Of a stretch of 64,000 bases of DNA, positions 25,415 to 34,432 are shown one piece after another. The notes below the pieces were generated by a model, which made no database searches, had not been told where the DNA came from, and saw only the letters and a list, made by a program, of their open reading frames with translations. The position numbers and the translations under genes were made by a program. Origin of the DNA: Paenibacillus whitsoniae (GTDB taxonomy: Bacteria; Bacillota; Bacilli; Paenibacillales; NBRC-103111); the NCBI RefSeq assembly GCF_003955665.1, contig NZ_RXHU01000094.1, positions 27,626 to 91,625 of the forward strand, in the 5' to 3' direction. Each line of letters begins with the position of its first letter. Within the stretch, counting starts at the first letter, position 1.

Positions 25415-27039
25415 ACATCGTGCTGGTGGATGACGAAGCGCAAATTCGTCGCTGGCTGGAAATTTTGCTGAATCAAACGGGACTGGGGGTTCAACTGATT
25501 GCGAATTGCAGCAACGGTAAAGAGGCGCTGGAGGTGTGCCGAACCCGCGAAATCGACGTGGTGATCACGGATATTAAAATGCCGGTCATGGACGGCATCG
25601 CACTGATCCGAAGCCTGAAGGCGGAGCGCCCCTCTATTGTGAGCTTCATCCTAAGCTCCTACAGTGAGTTTCATTATGCGTCCGAGGCGATCAAGGCCGG
25701 GGCTTACGATTATTTGCTAAAGGCGGAAATTACGCCTGACGATCTTCGCCAAGCGCTGCTCAAGGCACAGGAAGCGATTGACAAGGAGCGGATGCGCCAG
25801 CGCGAAGTGTTTAGTTTAAAAAGCGAGCTCAACGGCAATCAATATGCGCTGCGCTCTTTGTTCTTCCGCGACCTGCTGCGCGGGGCAGCTGTCCAAGCCG
25901 CGGAATTTGAGGAGAAGATGCGGATGTTCCGCATACCGCTTCGCGGCAAGCACCTCATGATGATGGTGCTGCGAAGCGACGAGCACGGGGAAGTAAAAGA
26001 GCGCGCCAAGATCAGCGAGCCCGAGCTGCTCGAATCCGCTGTGATCAACATCATTGATGAAACGCTGCGGGTTGAAACGGATAGCGGATGCTGTTTTGTT
26101 GCGGAAGAGAATACGTATGTGGCGCTGTACAATTACGGAGACTGGGGAGAGAAATCGCTCCGCGAGACGACACTGCGCCACGCGCACCGGATTTCCGGCT
26201 ACCTGCTTGAACTGCTCGGTTTATCGGTTTCCGTCGGCATCTCCTTGCCTGCAATGAAATTGACATCGCTGGCCGAGCAGTTTGAAGAGGCGAGATTGGC
26301 GCTGAGTCATAAACAATTTTACGCGCGGCGAAGCATCGCTTGGTACGTGGATGAGGACAAGGGTGCGGGTGGCGGCCCTGAGCGGCGACAGCACCAGTTG
26401 GATCATCTGTCCGAACTGCTGGATCGCGACGAGTTTGACCGCATCGTTCCCTATCTCCGATTGGTCATGGAGGAAGTAGGCCAAACTATGGCGTGGAGAG
26501 AGAAAGAGCTGAAAGCGTTCTGCATCGAAGCTGTGTTTTTGCTGCAGCGGACGGTGCGCCGACTCAAGGCCGCGGCGGGGCTTGATGATGTGCGGCAGCA
26601 GGAAGCTGAGCGCCCCCATGAAGTGATCGCAAGCCTGCCGACGTTCGAGCACGTGAACGAGTGGCTGTTGGCGCGCGCCGTTCAAGCGATGGAGGAAGCG
26701 CATGCGTTTCAGCACCCGTACAGCGAAGCGATTCGCAAGGTGTGCGACTACGTCAAGGCGAACTATGCGGCCGGGGTTTCCTTGCAGGAAGCGGCAGATT
26801 ACGTGCACCTCAATCGCAATTATTTGAGCGAGCTGTTCAAGAAAGAAACCGGCATTTCCTTCAATGACTTTTTGACCCAAGTGCGCATCGAGAAAGTGAA
26901 AGAGCTGATCGTGGAAGGCAAGACGCCGATCGGCCAGCTCTGCGAGAAGGTCGGCTATCCGGACGGCAGCTATTTATCGAAAGTTTTTAAAAAAGTGACC
27001 GGCATGACGCCCCTCGAATTTAAGCGAAAAAAGGGGTAG
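25411..27039 (+). CDS. YesN-type response regulator, AraC output
   Basis: 542 residues from the ATG at 25411, overlapping the kinase stop (ATGA). Receiver acidic pair D7-D8, phospho-acceptor D54 (TDIKMPV); the loop after the conserved lysine reads LLKAEIT rather than the common LKPV. Two C-terminal helix-turn-helix motifs (LQEAADYVHLNRNYLSELFK; IGQLCEKVGYPDGSYLSKVFK). Likely activator of the importer operon starting at 27204, whose promoter carries a tandem repeat. Confidence 0.95.
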   Translation: MNIVLVDDEAQIRRWLEILLNQTGLGVQLIANCSNGKEALEVCRTREIDVVITDIKMPVMDGIALIRSLKAERPSIVSFILSSYSEFHYASEAIKAGAYDYLLKAEITPDDLRQALLKAQEAIDKERMRQREVFSLKSELNGNQYALRSLFFRDLLRGAAVQAAEFEEKMRMFRIPLRGKHLMMMVLRSDEHGEVKERAKISEPELLESAVINIIDETLRVETDSGCCFVAEENTYVALYNYGDWGEKSLRETTLRHAHRISGYLLELLGLSVSVGISLPAMKLTSLAEQFEEARLALSHKQFYARRSIAWYVDEDKGAGGGPERRQHQLDHLSELLDRDEFDRIVPYLRLVMEEVGQTMAWREKELKAFCIEAVFLLQRTVRRLKAAAGLDDVRQQEAERPHEVIASLPTFEHVNEWLLARAVQAMEEAHAFQHPYSEAIRKVCDYVKANYAAGVSLQEAADYVHLNRNYLSELFKKETGISFNDFLTQVRIEKVKELIVEGKTPIGQLCEKVGYPDGSYLSKVFKKVTGMTPLEFKRKKG

Positions 27040-27046
27040 CCGTTTC

Positions 27047-27085
27047 AGATCCTTCTTCTTCCGAACAAGAATGAAGGGTCTTTTT
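27047..27085 (+). terminator. Terminator after the second kinase/regulator pair
   Basis: AGATCCTTC (27047-27055) pairs with GAAGGGTCT (27073-27081) and is followed by TTTT. Confidence 0.75.
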
Positions 27086-27097
27086 GTACGAAATCAT

Positions 27098-27150
27098 GAC
27101 AAAAGGTGCCGAAGAAAAGAACAAAAATCGGCGGAAAGCCCCCCTATAAT
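27098..27150 (+). promoter_or_regulatory. Activator-type promoter of the second importer operon
   Basis: A perfect -10 TATAAT (27145-27150) without a recognisable -35. Upstream are two related elements, GACAAAAGGTGCCG at 27098 and AACAAAAATCGGCG at 27120, spaced 22 bases; the second covers the -35 position. Confidence 0.5.
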
Positions 27151-27203
27151 TAGGGTACGGCAGCAAGGAAAGCCGATAAAACAACAAAAAGGCAGGGAAG
27201 CGC

Positions 27204-28556
27204 ATGAAAGCACGGGGGAAAATGGCAGTAGGCGCGACAACGCTCAGTTTCATGATGATGCTGACAGCTTGCGGATCAGATACGGGCTCAACAACGGAGA
27301 CGACAGGCTCGGCTGCGCCAAGCGGCGGTGCGGCAGGAGCGAAAGGGGGGAAGCAGGTCGAAATCTCGTTTGCAAACTGGATCTCGGTCGAAGACGGGAC
27401 GAAAGAAGCGTATAACCAACTAATCGCAGAGTTTGAGAAGACGCATCCCAACATCAAAGTGAAGTCCATCGGCATTCCATTTGCCCAATTCAAGGATCAA
27501 GTGCTCGTTAGCTCGGCCGGCGGCAATCCGCCGGATGTGACGATGTCTAACCAGAATTTTACGCCAGCTTTTGTCGGCGCCAAAATTGCGGACCCGCTAA
27601 ACGATCTGCTTGGCGGGGAGATGATGAGCGACATCGTGGACGGCAGCAAAGCCGGGGTCACGTTTGATGGCAAAGTAATGGCAATGCCGTGGGCGCCGCA
27701 TCCGAGCGCGCTGTTCTGGAACAAGACGCTGTTCAAGAAAGCTGGGCTTGATCCGGAGAAACCGCCGACAACGTGGGACGAGATGATTCAGGATGCAAAG
27801 AAAATTGCCGCCCTCGGCAAAGACGAGAAAGGCACGCCGATCTACGGTATCGGCGAGACGGGCGCTTCCGACTCGTACACAGGCAACATGCTGCTGCGGA
27901 TTGCGTATTCGTACGGTGGTAAGTTCGTCGATGACCAAGGCAACATTGTTTACGATCAAGGCACGGCGCTGAAGGACGCGCTTTCGTATATGAAAGATAT
28001 GATCGGCGGCAAAATTTCTCCGAAAGGCTCGATGATGTCCGATCTTCGGCCGATGTTTGCGACTGGCGCACTCGGCATGATTGTGGATGGCGACTTCGGC
28101 CGGACGAATTTCCGCAACATGAGCGGCAAGGGCGCAGAGTTTGATAAAGAGTGGGGAGTCACGACGGTTCCCGTCGGCAAAACCGGCAAAAGCGAAACGT
28201 TCTTCACCGAACATCAGCTCGTCGTGTCGGCAGGCAGCAAGAACAAGCCGGAAGCGGCGGAGTTCGTGAAGTTCCTCGTTTCCAAGGAAGCGATGGGCAT
28301 TTACCATAAGCTGAATGGCGTCATGTCTTCTCGCAAATCGATCGCGGCACTGCCGGAAATGAACGAGGATACGTATTCTAAAGTGTTTAACGAACAGATG
28401 AAATCGGCGTCGCCGCTTCCGGCTACGAATCCGAAGTTCGATAATGCGATGAAAAATTCGACAGATATGATCGTCATCGTAACCGAAGGCGGAAAAAGCC
28501 CGGACGAAGCGATCTCGACCGTTGTTCCTAAAATTAAAGAACTATACAAAAAATAG
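27204..28556 (+). CDS. ABC sugar importer, solute-binding lipoprotein
   Basis: 450 residues. Lipoprotein signal with lipobox LTAC and C23, then a Ser/Thr/Gly linker. The mature part is a family-1 sugar-binding fold (SFANWISVEDGTKEAY; GGNPPDVTMSNQ; GALGMIVDGDFGRTNFRN). It closely resembles the third binding protein at 34433 in layout (PWAPHPSALFWNK against PWAPTPYILYYNK), so the two importers are probably paralogous. The operon continues with two permeases and a sulfatase, which suggests a sulfated glycan fragment as cargo. Confidence 0.94.
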   Translation: MKARGKMAVGATTLSFMMMLTACGSDTGSTTETTGSAAPSGGAAGAKGGKQVEISFANWISVEDGTKEAYNQLIAEFEKTHPNIKVKSIGIPFAQFKDQVLVSSAGGNPPDVTMSNQNFTPAFVGAKIADPLNDLLGGEMMSDIVDGSKAGVTFDGKVMAMPWAPHPSALFWNKTLFKKAGLDPEKPPTTWDEMIQDAKKIAALGKDEKGTPIYGIGETGASDSYTGNMLLRIAYSYGGKFVDDQGNIVYDQGTALKDALSYMKDMIGGKISPKGSMMSDLRPMFATGALGMIVDGDFGRTNFRNMSGKGAEFDKEWGVTTVPVGKTGKSETFFTEHQLVVSAGSKNKPEAAEFVKFLVSKEAMGIYHKLNGVMSSRKSIAALPEMNEDTYSKVFNEQMKSASPLPATNPKFDNAMKNSTDMIVIVTEGGKSPDEAISTVVPKIKELYKK

Positions 28557-28568
28557 AGACCGGCATCA

Positions 28569-28594
28569 GGCGAAGGCGTGACTGCGCTTTCGCC
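28569..28594 (+). other. Intra-operon hairpin between binding protein and permease
   Basis: GGCGAAGGCG (28569-28578) pairs with CGCTTTCGCC (28585-28594), one G-T pair. No strong T-run, so transcript stabilisation or partial attenuation is likelier than full termination. Confidence 0.65.
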
Positions 28595-28633
28595 TTTCGC
28601 TTGCCATAGCCGAACAGGATGGAGGGAGAGAAA

Positions 28634-29524
28634 GTGAACGTAAGGTTAACCCGGCATCATAAAAATATTATTTTCGCCACGGTGCTGCTGCTGCCGTCAA
28701 TCGCCCTGCTGGCGCTGACGATTATCAGCCCGCTGATCAAGTCTGTGCTCATGAGCTTTACCGATTACTCGCTGCTCTCGCCGGATAAGCATTGGAACGG
28801 TTTTGCCAATTACACCGAGCTGCTGCGCTCTTCCGAGTTTTATCATTCCTTGCGCGTTACGCTCGTTTACGTCGTCATCACGGTCATTCTCGATCTGATG
28901 CTAGGAATGGCGCTGGCGGTCGTGTTAAACCGGAACATCAAGTTCCGCGGTTTCTTCCGCAGCATCATCATGATCCCGTGGGCGATCCCGACAATTGTAA
29001 CCGCACTCATTTTCATGTGGATTTATCAAGGGGATTACGGCGTGCTCAACTATACGCTGGTACATCTGGGAATGATTGATGCCAATATCAATTGGCTTCG
29101 CACGATGAGCGTGGCGCTGCCGAGCATTATCGTCGTCGCCGTATTCCGGCAAACGCCGCTCGTATCGGTGATGCTGCTGGCGGGGCTGCAAGGCATTTCC
29201 GGCAGCTTGTATGAAGCGGCGCGCATTGACGGGGCGAGCAGCTGGCGCATTTTTACGAACATTACCTTGCCGATGCTCAAACCGGTCATTTCCAGCGTAA
29301 CGTTGATCATGATCGTTAATAACTTTCAAATGTTTACGCTGTTCTTCACGCTGACCAACGGCGGTCCTGCGGGCAGCACTACGTCGCTCGCGATTATGAC
29401 GTATTTTACCGCGTTCTCGAAATATGAGATGGGCAAAGCTTCGGCGATTGGCGTCATCTGGCTCGTGCTCTTGTTCGCCTTTTCCATGATTTTCACACGC
29501 CTGACCAATCGGGACGATCGATAG
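28634..29524 (+). CDS. ABC sugar importer, permease 1
   Basis: 296 residues from the GTG at 28634, chosen because GGAGGG (28621-28626) sits seven bases before it; the ATG at 28619 overlaps that site. Six predicted membrane helices, EAA loop YEAARIDGASSWRIFTNITL. Followed after 12 bases by the partner permease. Confidence 0.93.
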   Translation: MNVRLTRHHKNIIFATVLLLPSIALLALTIISPLIKSVLMSFTDYSLLSPDKHWNGFANYTELLRSSEFYHSLRVTLVYVVITVILDLMLGMALAVVLNRNIKFRGFFRSIIMIPWAIPTIVTALIFMWIYQGDYGVLNYTLVHLGMIDANINWLRTMSVALPSIIVVAVFRQTPLVSVMLLAGLQGISGSLYEAARIDGASSWRIFTNITLPMLKPVISSVTLIMIVNNFQMFTLFFTLTNGGPAGSTTSLAIMTYFTAFSKYEMGKASAIGVIWLVLLFAFSMIFTRLTNRDDR

Positions 29525-29536
29525 GAGGTAAGCAGC

Positions 29537-30415
29537 TTGAATGCTATAACCAAAACAGTGCCGGTCGCCCGCGCGGCTGGCAAGAAGAAATCCAGAAACA
29601 GCGAGCTGGGCAGCTATTTATTTCTCGCGGCGATCCTCCTTTTCTTGATGTTCCCGGTATATTGGATCGTCGTCACGTCTCTTCACACGAACGCGGAGCT
29701 GCTGCAGCTGCCGCCGAAATGGTTCCCGCTGCACCCGAATTTTGCAAGCTACCTCGAGATTTTGAAATCATCGGTGTTTCTCACCTTTTATAAAAATACA
29801 TTGATTGTCGCTTCAGGCGCTACGATTGTCTGTATCTTTGTCTCGATTTTTGCCGGGTATGCGTTGTCCCGCTTCAAATTCAAAGGGGCTAACCTGCTGA
29901 CGCTGCTGTTCCTGTCCGCACAAATGTTTCCGACCGTCACGTTGGTGATCGGGCTGTATTCCCAGTATCAGGCGTTGCATCTGCTCAATACGCATTTTGT
30001 GCTCATTCTGGCCTCGACCTCCACGTCGCTACCGTTCTCCATCATGCTGATGCGGACTTTCTTCAACGGCATCTCCCGTGAGCTGGAGGAAGCCGCAGAA
30101 ATTGACGGCGCCTCGCGGTTCAAAACGCTGTTCACGGTCATCGTCCCGCTGTCCAAGCCGGGTATTATGGCGATTGCGATCTATACATTCCTCATTGCAT
30201 GGGACGATTTCCTGTTCGGGCTGACGCTGGTTAGCGACATTGGCAAAAGAACGCTGAGCCCCGGCTTATCGTTGACCTATCTCGGCGAGTATTCCGCCAA
30301 CTGGTCAGGCGCGACGGCGGCTGCGGCTGCCGCGACGATTCCGCTGCTCATCGTCTTCATGTTCCTGCAGCGGTACATGGTGGAAGGATTAACCGCCGGC
30401 GGCGTCAAAGAGTAA
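29537..30415 (+). CDS. ABC sugar importer, permease 2
   Basis: 292 residues starting with TTG at 29537; AGGAGG eight bases upstream fixes the start, and the ATG at 29541 is out of frame. Six predicted helices, EAA loop ELEEAAEIDGASRFKTLFTV, C-terminus TAGGVKE. Lies 33 bases before the sulfatase gene in the same operon. Confidence 0.93.
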   Translation: MNAITKTVPVARAAGKKKSRNSELGSYLFLAAILLFLMFPVYWIVVTSLHTNAELLQLPPKWFPLHPNFASYLEILKSSVFLTFYKNTLIVASGATIVCIFVSIFAGYALSRFKFKGANLLTLLFLSAQMFPTVTLVIGLYSQYQALHLLNTHFVLILASTSTSLPFSIMLMRTFFNGISRELEEAAEIDGASRFKTLFTVIVPLSKPGIMAIAIYTFLIAWDDFLFGLTLVSDIGKRTLSPGLSLTYLGEYSANWSGATAAAAAATIPLLIVFMFLQRYMVEGLTAGGVKE

Positions 30416-30448
30416 AACCAACTGAGATTATAGGAGGAGAAATCTATC

Positions 30449-31801
30449 GTGAGCAAACCGAAACGTCCGAATGTGATCGTTTTCTTTACCGACCAGCAGC
30501 GCTGGGATACGTCAGGCTTGCACGGCAACCCGATGGGGCTGATGCCGAACTTCGACCGCATGGCGCTGCAGGGCGCGCATTTCACGCATTCCTTTACGTG
30601 CCAGCCTGTGTGTGGACCGGCTAGATCATGTTTGCAGACGGGCAAATACGCCACAACGACGGGCTGCTTTGTCAACGGCATTCCGCTGCCGGAGGATGCG
30701 AGTACGCTGGCGCACCATTTTAACGAGGCGGGATACCATACGGGGTATATCGGCAAATGGCATCTGGCCCACGAAGAGCCGGTGCCGGCCTCGAAGCGCG
30801 GCGGCTATCAGGAGTGGCTGGCGGCCGATGTGCTGGAATTCAGCTCGGATGCGTACCACACCGTTCTTTATAATAATGATGGGGAAGCCGTCAAGCTGCC
30901 GGGCTACCGCGTCGATGCCATGACGGATGCGGCGATTCGGTATATCGATCGTCATCAGGATGATCCGTTCTTCCTGTTCGTGTCGTACCTCGAGCCGCAT
31001 CATCAGAACCACCGCGACGATTATCCGGCGCCGGATGGCTACGCCGAGCGGTACCGGGGCGGGTGGATTCCGCCGGATCTGGCCGCGCTTGGCGGCACGA
31101 CGCATGAGCACATCGCGGGCTACTACGGCATGGTCAAGCGGCTGGACGAAGCGCTCGGCCGTGTGATGGACGCGCTCAAGTCATTGGAGCTGGACGAGAA
31201 TACGATCGTGCTCTTCACGTCCGATCACGGCAACCACTTCAAGACGCGCAACGGTGAATATAAACGTTCCGGCCACGATGCGTCGCTTCGTGTGCCGACC
31301 GCGATCACGGGGCCGGGCTTCTTCGGCGGCCGGCAAGTGCGCGAGCTGGTCAGCTTGATCGACCTGCCGCCCACGCTGCTCGACGCCGCTGGCCTACCGG
31401 TGCCGGCTGAGATGCAGGGCCGCTCCATGCTGCCGCTCGTGCGCGGCACGGCCGAAGCTTGGCCGGAGGAAGCATTCGCGCAGATCAGCGAATCCGAAGT
31501 CGGCCGCGTCGTCCGAACGAAGCGCTGGAAATACGGCATCACCGCGCCGGACCGAAATGCGTTCACGGACGCAAGCTCCGACCGCTATGAGGAGAGCTAT
31601 CTGTACGATTTGCTTTCCGATCCGTACGAGCTGCGCAACCTCATCGGGGTTGCTTCGCACCGCGAGGTCGCGGATGCGATGAAGGCCAGGCTGCTTCGCC
31701 GCATGGCGGAAGCCGGCGAAGCGACCGTGCCGGAGATTGTGCCGGCGCCGGTCGTGGAAGCGGGGCAGCGCAGCGTGAGTGCAACCGAAGTGAACAGCTG
31801 A
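30449..31801 (+). CDS. Type I sulfatase (formylglycine-dependent)
   Basis: 450 residues, GTG start with AGGAGGAG upstream. N-terminal metal site VIVFFTDQQRWD (D15) and the sulfatase signature around C55: CGPAR-SCLQTGKYATTTG, i.e. C-x-P-A-R, with alanine where most members have serine; C55 would be converted to formylglycine. Further marks are GYIGKWHL and FTSDHGNHF. No signal peptide, so it acts on imported sulfated sugars in the cytoplasm, which fits its place as last gene of an importer operon. No formylglycine-generating enzyme is visible in the window. A phosphonate monoester hydrolase-like activity is a possible alternative. Confidence 0.9.
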   Translation: MSKPKRPNVIVFFTDQQRWDTSGLHGNPMGLMPNFDRMALQGAHFTHSFTCQPVCGPARSCLQTGKYATTTGCFVNGIPLPEDASTLAHHFNEAGYHTGYIGKWHLAHEEPVPASKRGGYQEWLAADVLEFSSDAYHTVLYNNDGEAVKLPGYRVDAMTDAAIRYIDRHQDDPFFLFVSYLEPHHQNHRDDYPAPDGYAERYRGGWIPPDLAALGGTTHEHIAGYYGMVKRLDEALGRVMDALKSLELDENTIVLFTSDHGNHFKTRNGEYKRSGHDASLRVPTAITGPGFFGGRQVRELVSLIDLPPTLLDAAGLPVPAEMQGRSMLPLVRGTAEAWPEEAFAQISESEVGRVVRTKRWKYGITAPDRNAFTDASSDRYEESYLYDLLSDPYELRNLIGVASHREVADAMKARLLRRMAEAGEATVPEIVPAPVVEAGQRSVSATEVNS

Positions 31802-31805
31802 ATAG

Positions 31806-31838
31806 AAAGAGAGCCAGGCGTATTGCTTGGCTCTCTTT
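31806..31838. terminator. Bidirectional terminator after the sulfatase
   Basis: AAAGAGAGCCA (31806-31816) pairs exactly with TGGCTCTCTTT (31828-31838); it also faces the convergent regulator gene ending at 31877. Confidence 0.85.
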
Positions 31839-31876
31839 GCTGTTGGAGGAAGCTGACGGGCAACTGGCTTGGGGCG

Positions 31877-34183
31877 CTACCGCGCCGCTTTCCGGAAGTC
31901 GCCGGGCGTGACGCCTTCATACCTTTTGAAAAAGCGGATAAAGCTGTTGACATTGTTGTATCCGATGCTGGCCGCGATCTCCTGAATCGTCATTTCCGAT
32001 GTTATAAGCATCCCTTTGCTCACCTCAAGCCGCTTGATCGTCAAGTATTCCAGCAGCGTTTTGCCCACCTCCTGCTTGAACATGCGGCTGAGATAAGCCG
32101 GGTTCAGATTCACCTGATCGGCAATCATCTCAACGGACAAGTCTTGATGGAAGTTGGCGTCCATATAGGCGAGCACGGTATCAATGTAAGCATTTTTCTT
32201 GGGCTGATGAAGCTCCAGCGCGTCATGAATGCGTCGTACGATGCCGCAGATCCATGCGTGAATCGCGTGAATCGTTTCTTTGGCAGCCAGCTCCCGGAAC
32301 AGGTTGTGGTTGGTGCCGAAGATGGCTTCCGTCGAGAGATGAAGCTCGGCCACGCTTCGCAGAAGATCTTCAATAATTTGGCTGTACGCGCGAAAAATAA
32401 CTTCTTCGCTGAGCTTGGTACGCACCTTGATCTGGCCATAGAGCTCGTCCAGACTGCCGATCGCTTCATCCACTTGGCCAGCCTTTAGAAAGTTTACCAT
32501 ATGCGTCGCAAAATGCGGCGGCAAATAAAACTCAGATTCCGCTTCCTTCACCAAATCCTCATAGCACAGCACGGTGTTCGTACCTGCGACGATTTTGGCA
32601 CGAATAACATCCGAGGCTTCCTTGTACGAATAGTGCACGTCGGTCAGCTGCCCGTAAGGGCTGCCGATGCCGATGGTGACCGACAGCTTGAGCAGCCGGT
32701 CAATGATGCTTTTCATCTGCTCGCCAAGCTGCATAAGCTCCGTTTTGACGTTCAGCGGCTGACCGTCGAGGTTGACCAACAGCAGCAGTTGATTCTCATC
32801 CAGCTCCGCGGATAAGGCGGTATAGCGCTCTGCGGCAATTTCCTCCGCTATATTCATAATGGCGTATTTATACAAATTTTGATCCGTGACGGAATAACTG
32901 TCCACGAGCAGGCTGTAGTCGTCAATTTCAATCAGAAATACAACATACAAGCTGCCGGAGAAGTTCAGGTGTAAAAAGTCCAGTTTCCCCATCATTTCCG
33001 GCAGGGAACTAATCTTATTGTTGACGAGCCCAAGCAGAAAACGCTCCCTCAGCACAGGCAGATTCATGTGAAACTGCTGCTCCCATGCCTCATTTTTGCC
33101 GAGGACATGATCGAGCACGTGTGAAATCGTTTCGAGCTCGTTGCGCTGCGGAGAAGAGGGACTGCCGGCCAAAGAGCTGCGCTGGTTGTAAGGAATCGTC
33201 TTTTTTAAAAGCAATTGAATTGGACTGACCATGCGTCTCGACATGACATATGACAGGACAACGCCGAGCGCAACGAGTACAATGAAGGCAGCCCAAGCGA
33301 CGCTGCGAATGTAGGAAAGCTTGGAGAGCAAGTATTGAAGCGGCGTCTCCGTCACGATGCTCCAGCCATTGTGTAGTGTTCGGACGTAGGTCAGCAGGTC
33401 TCGTTCCCTGCCTTGCTTTAGAATGCGATAGCCGATGTCTGTGCCGTCAAGAAGACTTTCACGAAACAGCGCTTGCACATGTCCTGCATCCGGGTGTTGA
33501 GTAGCTGAAGAAGACACCAGGTTGCCCTCTGCATCCACAATATAGGTTGTCGTATGCTGGTTGCCTTCCAATTTTTGCAGCAGCCCGTTTAGGACGGATT
33601 CATGCATGTGTACCGCAAGCAGCGCTTGGAAACCGGCCCGCTGAATCGGAACCTTGACGACATAGGTGACAATATTGTCCAGATCATAATTGTTGCCTGG
33701 ACGGGAAGATAGCCAGATTCCTGAAGCGGGGGAGTCCGTGCCGGCTGGAATCCAGCTATCTTTGTCAGCGCCTGTATAGGTGCGCGTGTAGCCGTCCGAG
33801 GCCAGAATCAGATTCTTATCTTTGGCGTAGAAATCGATCGATTGAATAGCCTGGTTGGCCGCTGCCGCCGTTTTCAGAATATCGCGGGCTTCATTGAGCA
33901 GAAACGGATTCCCCGGTTCGTTCAAAAAGCTTGTGATCCTTCCCTCAAGCCCGATGCGAATCGCAATCGATTGCATCTCCGCCACCGCGTTCTCCACGGA
34001 AGCGTTTTTTTGCTTGGCGGCGTGAATAGTCGCTTGGCTAAGCTCATTTTCCAAGGTCGATACGGTAAAACTGTAGGAAGCATAACTCAACGCCGCGAGC
34101 GGGAGTACAATCACAATAAAATAGGAAGCAAAATAGGTCCAGAATAATTTGGGCAAGTCCCGGATATACGTGCGGAGTTTCAT
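31877..34183 (-). CDS. Membrane-anchored one-component regulator: Cache-like sensor plus AraC output
   Basis: 768 residues from the ATG at 34183; the longer frame begins with TTG at 34237 and no clear ribosome site decides. Order: membrane helix (about residues 11-33), extracellular sensor (about 35-280), second helix (about 285-310), a cytoplasmic region, and two AraC helix-turn-helix motifs at the C-terminus (VEMIADQVNLNPAYLSRMFK; IQEIAASIGYNNVNSFIRFFK). There is no kinase or receiver domain, so signal and DNA binding are on one chain. It is divergent from the third importer operon, whose upstream region carries three direct repeats. Confidence 0.9.
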   Translation of the reverse strand: MKLRTYIRDLPKLFWTYFASYFIVIVLPLAALSYASYSFTVSTLENELSQATIHAAKQKNASVENAVAEMQSIAIRIGLEGRITSFLNEPGNPFLLNEARDILKTAAAANQAIQSIDFYAKDKNLILASDGYTRTYTGADKDSWIPAGTDSPASGIWLSSRPGNNYDLDNIVTYVVKVPIQRAGFQALLAVHMHESVLNGLLQKLEGNQHTTTYIVDAEGNLVSSSATQHPDAGHVQALFRESLLDGTDIGYRILKQGRERDLLTYVRTLHNGWSIVTETPLQYLLSKLSYIRSVAWAAFIVLVALGVVLSYVMSRRMVSPIQLLLKKTIPYNQRSSLAGSPSSPQRNELETISHVLDHVLGKNEAWEQQFHMNLPVLRERFLLGLVNNKISSLPEMMGKLDFLHLNFSGSLYVVFLIEIDDYSLLVDSYSVTDQNLYKYAIMNIAEEIAAERYTALSAELDENQLLLLVNLDGQPLNVKTELMQLGEQMKSIIDRLLKLSVTIGIGSPYGQLTDVHYSYKEASDVIRAKIVAGTNTVLCYEDLVKEAESEFYLPPHFATHMVNFLKAGQVDEAIGSLDELYGQIKVRTKLSEEVIFRAYSQIIEDLLRSVAELHLSTEAIFGTNHNLFRELAAKETIHAIHAWICGIVRRIHDALELHQPKKNAYIDTVLAYMDANFHQDLSVEMIADQVNLNPAYLSRMFKQEVGKTLLEYLTIKRLEVSKGMLITSEMTIQEIAASIGYNNVNSFIRFFKRYEGVTPGDFRKAAR

Positions 34184-34270
34184 TATCGCGTTCAGCGCTA
34201 TCACCTGTTTCAAAATAGTAGTTCTATTATGCCACAAATGGTGGCTTTGCGGAGGGAATGCCCTTCAAAA

Positions 34271-34330
34271 GTCACGAATCGATGAGCAATGTCAGGAGTT
34301 GATGATGCGCAAAGTCAGGATTTATGCGCA
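34271..34330 (+). promoter_or_regulatory. Three tandem direct repeats in a divergent promoter region
   Basis: GTCACGAATCGATGAGCA (34271), GTCAGGAGTTGATGATGCGC (34291) and GTCAGGATTTATGCGCA (34314). Starts are 20 and 23 bases apart, about two helical turns. A possible -10 GATATA (34347-34352) follows 17 bases later. Probable binding sites of the divergent AraC-type sensor. Confidence 0.55.
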
Positions 34331-34432
34331 TTCGTCGCGGATTGGCGATATACGGAGGAGGGGGCATGCCGCAATAATAGAGACAGAACCGGCACAACTT
34401 AAGGGGCTTCAACACAAAGGGAGGAACGAACA

